Of a stretch of DNA of 19,493 bases, positions 14,143 through 19,493 are shown piece by piece (position 1 is the stretch's first letter; each line of letters opens with the position of its first letter). The notes beneath the pieces are model-generated. The model ran no database searches. It was given only the letters and a program-made list of their open reading frames with translations, and was not told the origin of the DNA. A program made the position numbers and the translations under genes. The stretch is taken from NCBI GenBank assembly GCA_035637455.1, contig DASPXE010000040.1, positions 1 through 19,493 on the forward strand. The letters run 5' to 3'. Origin of the DNA: 20CM-4-69-16 sp035637455 (lineage in GTDB: Bacteria; Gemmatimonadota; Gemmatimonadetes; Gemmatimonadales; GWC2-71-9).

Positions 14143-15038
14143 GTCGTCTTCACCGCATGACCGCCGAACTCGTTGCGGAGCGCCGCGATCACCTTGGCGC
14201 CGAACGACTCCGGCTGCCGCGACCGGAAGCGGGCCAGGAGCGACAGCGTGATGACCGGCGCGGGGACGTCGAGACGCATCGCCTCCTCCACGGTCCACCG
14301 TCCCTCGCCCGAGTCCTCGACGAACCCCTTGATCGCCCCCAGGTCGGCGTCCTTCTCGAACGCCCGCGCGGCCAGCTCGTTGAGCCAGGAGCGCACCACG
14401 CTCCCCTCGTTCCACAGATTCGCGATGTTGCAGAGGTCGAGCTTGAAGTCCTTGGAGGCATGCAGGATTTCGTAGCCCTCGGCGTACGCCTGGAGCAGCC
14501 CGTACTCGATCCCGTTGTGCACCATCTTCACGTAGTGTCCCGCGCCCGGCGGCCCGACGTGCGCGTACCCGTCCGGCGGCGCCAGCGTTTTGAAGATCGG
14601 CTCGCAGTGGCGGAACGCGGCCGGCGACGCGCCGATCATCAGACAGTAGCCGACTGTCAGGCCCCAGATGCCGCCGCTCGTCCCGGCGTCCACGAACTCG
14701 AGCCCCTTGGCTTCGAGCGCCTTCGCCCGGCGCATCGAGTCGCGGAAATTCGAGTTGCCACCATCGATAACGATGTCCCCGCCGGCGAGATGGGGCACCA
14801 GTTGCTCGATCGTGCTTTCCACCGCCTGACCGGACGGGACCATCACCCAGGCCACGCGTCGGCCGGTGAGCTGCCGGCAGGTGTCGGCGAGGTCGCGCGC
14901 GCCCTTCGCCCCCAGCTGCACGTGTGTCTGGATCGCGTCGGGGCTGCGATCGTAGACGACGACCTCGTGCCCCCCCTGGAGCAGCCGCCGCACCATGTTG
15001 CCGCCCATGCGGCCCAATCCGATCATCGCCAGTTGCAT
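14139..15038 (-). CDS. gnd: 6-phosphogluconate dehydrogenase, decarboxylating (short type)
   Basis: 299 residues. It converts 6-phosphogluconate to ribulose 5-phosphate and CO2. The Rossmann loop is GLGRMGGNMV (7-16). Substrate and catalytic motifs are GGNSNFRD (93-100), GTSGGIWGLTVG (119-130) and K171 in HYVKMVHNGIEYG. The protein is about 300 residues instead of about 470, placing it in the short group that lacks the duplicated C-terminal domain. The second strand ends in D30-R31 where NADP+-dependent enzymes usually have Asn-Arg-Thr. The Asp favours NAD+, but the Arg leaves doubt. The start at 15038 is set by AAGGAGG seven bases upstream. It follows the HAD gene by 13 bp and overlaps zwf by 4 bp. 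Confidence 0.95.
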   Translation of the reverse strand: MQLAMIGLGRMGGNMVRRLLQGGHEVVVYDRSPDAIQTHVQLGAKGARDLADTCRQLTGRRVAWVMVPSGQAVESTIEQLVPHLAGGDIVIDGGNSNFRDSMRRAKALEAKGLEFVDAGTSGGIWGLTVGYCLMIGASPAAFRHCEPIFKTLAPPDGYAHVGPPGAGHYVKMVHNGIEYGLLQAYAEGYEILHASKDFKLDLCNIANLWNEGSVVRSWLNELAARAFEKDADLGAIKGFVEDSGEGRWTVEEAMRLDVPAPVITLSLLARFRSRQPESFGAKVIAALRNEFGGHAVKTT

Positions 15039-15051
15039 CGCCGCTCCTCCT

Positions 15052-15660
15052 TCAGATGGCCACGGCCAGCGCCGCCAGGTCGCGGCGGAGCCGTGGGGCG
15101 TCGAGGTACAGAACCGTGTGCATCCCGAGCAGCCGCGCCGTCTCGAGGTTGTGCTCGCGGTCGTCAATGAACACGGCAGCCGACGGGTCGGCCTGCGACA
15201 TCATCAGCGCGCGCTCGTAGATTTGGCACGAGGGCTTGAGGACCCCCACCCAGCACGACGTGAAGAACGTGTCGAAGATGTCCCGCAGGCCGAACACCTG
15301 TAATCGGTGCTCGTTGAGCTCGGCCGATTCGTTGTTGATCGTCATCATCCAATAGCGGCATGTCCGCGCGAGGTTGCGCGCCACAGCGATGGTCTCCGGG
15401 AAGGGGATACTTTGACGCAACATAAATGCCCGGAAGTCCTCGCGGCGGAACGGGCGCGGTCGATAGAACACGGTGTGATCGAGGTATTGGTCCAGCGACA
15501 TCCCGCCGGTTTCCCACAGCGTGACCGCCTCGTCGTGCCGCTTGTGTAGTTCGGCGGCGTCCAGGCCGAACGTTTCAGCAGCGGCCGCGCGGTGGTGCTG
15601 GTCCCAGCCGTTCGTGCCCAGGACTCCACCCACGTCGAAGAAGACGTGTGTGATGCTCAC
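15052..15660 (-). CDS. HAD-superfamily sugar-phosphatase-like hydrolase
   Basis: 202 residues, cytoplasmic. HAD motifs: I, FFDVGGVL with nucleophile D9 and Gly at the usual second-Asp position; II, TINNES; III, LKPSCQIYE with the conserved Lys; IV, FIDDREHN with the metal-binding Asp pair. A helical cap sits between motifs I and II (about 20-85), as in subfamily IA. The D-x-G-x-V form of motif I also occurs in YihX, the glucose-1-phosphate phosphatase of E. coli. The GTG start overlaps the tal-pgi stop (GTGA), and the gene sits between tal-pgi and gnd, so a sugar-phosphate substrate is a fair guess. Candidates are glucose 1-phosphate, 2-deoxyglucose 6-phosphate or a damaged pathway intermediate. 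The sequence alone does not decide. Confidence 0.85.
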   Translation of the reverse strand: MSITHVFFDVGGVLGTNGWDQHHRAAAAETFGLDAAELHKRHDEAVTLWETGGMSLDQYLDHTVFYRPRPFRREDFRAFMLRQSIPFPETIAVARNLARTCRYWMMTINNESAELNEHRLQVFGLRDIFDTFFTSCWVGVLKPSCQIYERALMMSQADPSAAVFIDDREHNLETARLLGMHTVLYLDAPRLRRDLAALAVAI

Positions 15661-18347
15661 CGCTCGAGCAGTGCGAAGCCGTCGACCCGAATCGCGGGCC
15701 GGCCGCGCCCGCGCAGCGCGCGCAGATCGCCCTCGGCCTGCGCCGCCTCCAGCTGGCCGAACGTGTAGGGCACCCCGGGGATGGGGACGTCCCGGTCGGC
15801 CCGCTCGGTGATCTGCAGGAAGTGACCGACGGGCGGGCCGCCCTTGTGCAGTTGTCCGGTCGAGTGCAGGAACCGCGGGCCGTACCCGACCGTGGTGGCA
15901 ACCTGCAGCCGGTCGCGCAACCTTCCGCGGGCGGCCGCGAGCCGCCGGTCGTTCTCGGGACTCGGTGGCAGGTACGCCATCAAGGCGAGATAGTCGCCCG
16001 GCCTGATGGCGGCCAGGAAGGCGTCGAGCTCCGCGGCGGTGGCCGGGGGCGCCGGCGGCTGTTTCCCGGCGAGCACGTCCTTGGTGTTCTGCTTGCTCTC
16101 GGCGACGTTGGGCTGGTCGAACGCGTTGATGCGCAGGATCGCTCCGGCGACGGCGGTGGCAAACTCCCAGCGGAAGAACTCCTGCCCGAGGTCGTAGCGG
16201 TCCTCCAGTGCCAGCCGCACAACGGGGTGGCCCGCGACGGTGAGCGCGCGCAGCCGCGCCTGCGTCGCTTCGTCTGCCTCACCCGCCAGCGTGAGCGCGA
16301 TGAAGACGCGATCGCGCCCGTACACCTCGGGCGGGCCCAGCGGCTCCTCGACCACCGGCAGGATCCCCGTTCCTTCCTTGCCGGTGCTCTCCGCGATCAA
16401 TTGCTCGACCCACAGCCCGAAGCTCCCGATCCCCGGCGAGAGGACGAAGGTCGCCTTGTTACGGCCTGCGAGCGCGGCTTCACCGAGGATGGCGCCCAGC
16501 CACGCCGCCGGGTTTTGACCCGCCGGAACCCACGCGGCGCAGGCCTCAGCCGCGCGATGCGCACGGTGCAGCAGCAGGCCCACGTCGATCCCGATGAGAG
16601 CCGCCGGGACGAGTCCGAAGTAGGACAGGGCGGAATAGCGACCGCCGATGTCCTTGGGGTTCAAGAAGGTGCGGCGGAACCCCCGCTCCGCGGCGAGCCG
16701 GGCGAGCGGCGTGTCCGGATCGGTGATCGCGACGAACTGCGCCCCCCGGCCGCCGGTGCCGTCCCAGAAATAGCGGAACAGGCAGTCCGTCTCCTGCGTC
16801 GTACCGGACTTGCTCGAGACCAGGAACAGCGTGCGCGCGACATTCCCGCCGGCGCCGGCGGCGGCGGCCACGGCGCGCGGGTCGGTGCTGTCGAGCACGA
16901 GCAGCGACGGGTAGCCGGTCCGGCGGCCGAATGTGCGCCACAGCACCTCGGGCGCCAGGCTCGAGCCCCCCATGCCGCACAGCAACACCCGGTCGAACTC
17001 GCCCCGCAGCTGCTCGACAAACGCGGCCAGCGCTTTGACCTGCTGCGCCATCATCTCGCCCACGCCGAGCCAACCCAACCGATCGCTGATCTCCGGAGTA
17101 TCGGGGTCAGGCATCCAGACGGTCGGGTCCCGGGCCCAGATACGCTTGGGCACGTCCGCCTGCTCCAGCTCCGCGAGCCGCAGCGTCACCGCCTGGTCGA
17201 ACGCGCGCAGCTCGGCGGAGTGCCGCGGCGGTGCCGCGGCCACGAGCGCCTTACGCTTCGCGGCGATCACGCCGAGCAGCGTGTCGAAGGAGTGGGCGAA
17301 TTTCTCGATCCCCTCTGTCTCGAGCACTCGCGTGACTTCGTCGAAATCGATCGCGGTCGCGAGGCGCTCCATAACGCGCTGCGCTGCCGCCGGGTCGCCG
17401 GGCAGGGTCTCTCGCACGGTGCCGTGGTCTTCGAACAGCTGCAGCGTCTGTGGCGGCAAGGTGTTTATCGTGTCCGCGCCGATCAGTGAATCCACGTACA
17501 ACACGTCGGAATAGACCGGGTCCTTGGTGCCGGTGCTGGCCCACAGCAAACGCTGGGGCTTCGCCCCCGCCGCGGCGAGCGAGCGCCACCGCCCGCCGTT
17601 CAGCAGCTCACGGAACCACGCGTACGCCAGCTGCGCGTTCGCGATCGCGACCTTGCCGCGCAGGCCCAGCCACGCCCCGCCGATCGCGTCGAGCCGGCGG
17701 TCTACCTCCGTATCGACGCGACTCACGAAGAAGGACGCGACTGACGCGACGCGGTCGATCGGCTGCCGAGCGTTGCGCCGGGCTTCCAGCGCCCGCAGAT
17801 AGGCCTCGGCGACCTGCCGGTAGTGCTCGAGGGAGAACAGCAGCGTGATGTTGACGTTGATGCCGTCGGTCAGCAGGCGCTCGATCGCGGGCCATCCCTC
17901 GCGCGTCCCCGGCACTTTGATCATCACGTTCGGCCGGTCCACCGCCGCCCACAGGCGACGGGCTTCCCCGATCGTGCCCGCCGTGTCCCGCGCGAGCGTA
18001 GGGGACACCTCGAGCGAGACGAACCCATCCGCTCCCTGGGACGCGTCGTAGACGGAGCGAAACAGGTCCGCGGCGGTCCGCACGTCGTCGACGGCCAGGA
18101 GGTCGAAAATGTCGCGCTCAGTCCGGGACGAGGCGGCGACCCGGGACAGGGCTGCGTCATAGTCGGTGCTCCCGCCGATCGCGTGCTCGAAGATCGTCGG
18201 GTTGGACGTCATTCCCCGGAGGCCGTCGTCGATCATCCGTTGGAGCTCCCCGGACTGGAGCATGCCCCGTCGCAAGTAGTCGAGCCAGACGCTCTGCCCG
18301 AGGTCGAGTAGAGCCTGCACGCGAGTTTTCGCGGCGACTTTAGCCAT
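15657..18347 (-). CDS. tal-pgi: bifunctional transaldolase/glucose-6-phosphate isomerase
   Basis: 896-residue fusion. Residues 1-365 are a transaldolase: LRGMTSNPTIFEHAIGGSTDYD, Schiff-base K144 in VMIKVPGT, INVNITLLFSLEHYRQVAEAYL and SVASFFVSRVDTEVDRRL. It moves dihydroxyacetone units between sugar phosphates. Residues from about 380 to the end are a glucose-6-phosphate isomerase with CGMGGSSLAPEV, the phosphate-binding SKSGTTQE (512-519), DIGGRYSALSYFG (567-579) and a C-terminal HSTGQLHKGG. Such fusions are known in several bacteria, for example Gluconobacter. The start at 18347 is chosen because GAGGAAGG lies just upstream; a TTG at 18362 is in frame but overlaps this site. It follows glk after a 46-bp gap filled with 10-bp repeats. 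Both domains look intact, so one chain links glycolysis and both pentose phosphate branches. Confidence 0.96.
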   Translation of the reverse strand: MAKVAAKTRVQALLDLGQSVWLDYLRRGMLQSGELQRMIDDGLRGMTSNPTIFEHAIGGSTDYDAALSRVAASSRTERDIFDLLAVDDVRTAADLFRSVYDASQGADGFVSLEVSPTLARDTAGTIGEARRLWAAVDRPNVMIKVPGTREGWPAIERLLTDGINVNITLLFSLEHYRQVAEAYLRALEARRNARQPIDRVASVASFFVSRVDTEVDRRLDAIGGAWLGLRGKVAIANAQLAYAWFRELLNGGRWRSLAAAGAKPQRLLWASTGTKDPVYSDVLYVDSLIGADTINTLPPQTLQLFEDHGTVRETLPGDPAAAQRVMERLATAIDFDEVTRVLETEGIEKFAHSFDTLLGVIAAKRKALVAAAPPRHSAELRAFDQAVTLRLAELEQADVPKRIWARDPTVWMPDPDTPEISDRLGWLGVGEMMAQQVKALAAFVEQLRGEFDRVLLCGMGGSSLAPEVLWRTFGRRTGYPSLLVLDSTDPRAVAAAAGAGGNVARTLFLVSSKSGTTQETDCLFRYFWDGTGGRGAQFVAITDPDTPLARLAAERGFRRTFLNPKDIGGRYSALSYFGLVPAALIGIDVGLLLHRAHRAAEACAAWVPAGQNPAAWLGAILGEAALAGRNKATFVLSPGIGSFGLWVEQLIAESTGKEGTGILPVVEEPLGPPEVYGRDRVFIALTLAGEADEATQARLRALTVAGHPVVRLALEDRYDLGQEFFRWEFATAVAGAILRINAFDQPNVAESKQNTKDVLAGKQPPAPPATAAELDAFLAAIRPGDYLALMAYLPPSPENDRRLAAARGRLRDRLQVATTVGYGPRFLHSTGQLHKGGPPVGHFLQITERADRDVPIPGVPYTFGQLEAAQAEGDLRALRGRGRPAIRVDGFALLER

Positions 18348-18363
18348 GATGCCCTTCCTCAAG

Positions 18364-18393
18364 TTTGTTTCCGTTTGTTTCCGTTTGTTTCCG
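18364..18393 (-). repeat. 10-bp tandem repeat in the glk/tal-pgi gap
   Basis: Three exact copies of TTTGTTTCCG (plus strand; CGGAAACAAA in the mRNA) begin directly after the glk stop and end 16 bp before the tal-pgi ATG, with the ribosome site in between. The mRNA segment is A-rich and probably unstructured, unlike its GC-rich surroundings. Confidence 0.9.
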
Positions 18394-19374
18394 TCAGGGG
18401 AGCCTGGCTGCCACGGCGGCCGCTCCCAGCAGCGCCACGTGCGGGTTCACGATGACGCGCACCGGCACGCGCGCGAGGTAGTCCGACATCCTGCCCTTGT
18501 CGCGGAACGCCCGGAGGAAGCCCCCGTCCCGCAGATGTCCCACGATGCGCGGGGCGATCCCGCCCCCGATGTAAATCCCTGCGCGGGCGAGCACGGTGAG
18601 GGCGAGGTCGCCCGCCGCCGCCCCGAGCGCATCGACGAAGAGGTCGAGGGTGTGGCGGCACAGTGCGTCGGTCCCGGTCGTGGCGAGCCGGAAAATTACC
18701 GCCGCCGGATCGCCGCCCTCGATCTCGGCGCGGACCGCTGGGTTCTCCGGGGCAACGCCGGTGTTCGCGAGGTAACGGTACGTCCCGAGGATCCCCGGCC
18801 CCGAGAGCACGCGCTCTTGCGACACGCGTCCGTATTCGCGCTCCAGAGAACGGGCCAGCCCCGCCTGGCGCTCACCGCGGGGGGTGAAGCCGACGTGGCC
18901 GCCCTCGGAGCCGTGCACCTCGTAGTGAGCGCCCCGCCGGGTGAGGAATCCCACCCCCAGGCCGGTGCCGGCGCCGATGAGCCCGATCGGGGCGCCCGCC
19001 TTGGGCTCGCCGGGCTGGAGCGTCTCGACGTCCTCTGCACGCAGCAACGCGATGCCGTGGCCGATCGCCGTGAAGTCGTTGATGAGCGCGCTGGACGCGA
19101 TCCCGATGTCGGCGGCCAGGGCTCGGGCGTCCACCCGCCACGGGAGGTTCGCCGCCCGACATTCGTCCTCCATGGCCGGGCACGGCACCCCGACGCAGGC
19201 GCGCTCCGGTCGGGCGTTGATCTCCGCACAGAAGGTCCGCACGATCGGGGCGAGCCCCGGGTAGGCGCGGCTGGGATAGGTCCGGTGCTCTCGAATGGTG
19301 GCCCGACCATCCAGGACCTCCACCAGAGCCAGGCGCGCGTTGGTTCCCCCCACATCGCCGGCGAGGACGTTCAT
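18394..19374 (-). CDS. glk: glucokinase (Glk type)
   Basis: 326 residues, the usual length. It phosphorylates glucose to glucose 6-phosphate with ATP. The phosphate-binding motif GDVGGTNARLAL lies at 6-17, sugar-binding and catalytic LINDFTAIGHG has D100 as base, the adenosine-loop motif GAGTGLGVGF starts at 135, and HGSEGGHVGFTP is the sugar-contact segment. The ROK zinc motif CxCGxxGCxE is absent, so this is the E. coli Glk type, not a ROK kinase. The start at 19374 overlaps the stop of the upstream gene (ATGA), with no obvious Shine-Dalgarno, suggesting translational coupling. Glk supplies the shared substrate of Zwf and the Pgi domain encoded downstream. Confidence 0.95.
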   Translation of the reverse strand: MNVLAGDVGGTNARLALVEVLDGRATIREHRTYPSRAYPGLAPIVRTFCAEINARPERACVGVPCPAMEDECRAANLPWRVDARALAADIGIASSALINDFTAIGHGIALLRAEDVETLQPGEPKAGAPIGLIGAGTGLGVGFLTRRGAHYEVHGSEGGHVGFTPRGERQAGLARSLEREYGRVSQERVLSGPGILGTYRYLANTGVAPENPAVRAEIEGGDPAAVIFRLATTGTDALCRHTLDLFVDALGAAAGDLALTVLARAGIYIGGGIAPRIVGHLRDGGFLRAFRDKGRMSDYLARVPVRVIVNPHVALLGAAAVAARLP

Positions 19375-19493
19375 GGGACGGGCCGCGCCAGTCGCGCTGC
19401 CGCGGGAGGATCGAGAAACCACACGCCGTGCCGGGCGAGGACCGCCGGGATCTCGCTCGCCGAGGGGGGGGCGTCGCTCTCGAGCGCCCGGGC
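19371..19493 (-). CDS. C-terminal end of upstream gene, possibly 6-phosphogluconolactonase
   Basis: An open frame enters from the right edge and ends in TGA overlapping the glk start by 4 bp. Only the last 40 residues are visible, including EIPAVLARHGVWFLDPPAAA. The pattern of a short strand, Trp, hydrophobic, Leu-Asp, then Ala-Ala resembles the end of DevB-type 6-phosphogluconolactonases. That enzyme would sit between Zwf and Gnd in the pathway and is otherwise missing here. The 4-bp overlap supports a real gene; the identity is a guess from a short tail plus context. Confidence 0.5.
   Translation of the reverse strand, partial: ARALESDAPPSASEIPAVLARHGVWFLDPPAAARLARPVP

Noticed and set aside
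12535..14160. 541-codon open frame antisense to zwf
   Set aside because: It mirrors zwf, has no motif and has no ribosome site.
14143..14415. Extended N-terminus of zwf
   Set aside because: The extension overlaps gnd entirely and is unlike Zwf; the ATGA junction at 14142 gives the normal family length.
15822..17489. 555-codon open frame antisense to tal-pgi
   Set aside because: Same reason: no recognisable motif, and it lies opposite a fully intact isomerase domain.

Overview
The window is GC-rich, densely coding bacterial DNA with 14 supported protein genes (two of them cut by the window edges), no RNA gene and no mobile element. The gene content fits a Gram-negative soil or sediment bacterium. 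Pointers are the PadR regulator, the zinc-finger anti-sigma factor with a secreted PDZ protein, the GFDAFGIHSE-type leucyl-tRNA synthetase and the transaldolase/glucose-6-phosphate isomerase fusion. Gemmatimonadota is my best guess, with Acidobacteriota or Rokubacteria possible; this is inference, since no rRNA or marker comparison could be made.

Layout. (1) 1-888 (+) is the end of an FAD/[4Fe-4S] subunit of a 4-hydroxybenzoyl-CoA reductase-like molybdenum enzyme. (2) 894-1436 (-) is a PadR repressor with a likely self-controlled promoter. (3) 1641-4231 (+) is a two-gene operon: a haem-oxygenase-fold diiron-type protein, then a soluble PAS-PAS hybrid histidine kinase overlapping it by 4 bp. 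(4) 6325-4250 (-) is an ECF sigma factor, its membrane anti-sigma factor and a secreted double-PDZ protein. (5) 6326-6495 is an intergenic region holding a 13-bp degenerate tandem array. (6) 6496-7617 (+) is a ferritin-like/VIT1 iron exporter (MbfA type). (7) leuS (10038-7612, -) and a methyl-accepting chemotaxis protein (10110-12221, +) diverge from a 71-bp gap. (8) 19493-12571 (-) is a sugar-phosphate operon: probable pgl end, glk, tal-pgi fusion, HAD phosphatase, gnd, zwf, then possibly a small membrane protein.

How the genes work together. The right-hand operon would phosphorylate glucose (Glk), interconvert G6P and F6P (Pgi domain), oxidise G6P to 6-phosphogluconolactone (Zwf), hydrolyse the lactone (Pgl if the edge fragment is right), oxidatively decarboxylate 6-phosphogluconate (Gnd) and recycle sugars (Tal domain). 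Most junctions are 4-bp stop/start overlaps. The exception is glk to tal-pgi, where three exact 10-bp repeats fill the gap. The left half is sensing and stress response.

The most unusual features are short tandem repeats of several periods: a heptamer inside hcrB-like and another inside leuS, both consistent with whole-codon expansions; a 13-bp array between the ECF sigma gene and the iron exporter; and a 10-bp repeat inside the pentose-phosphate operon. Also notable are the coupled HDO-protein/hybrid-kinase pair and several promoters that predict leaderless or near-leaderless messages.
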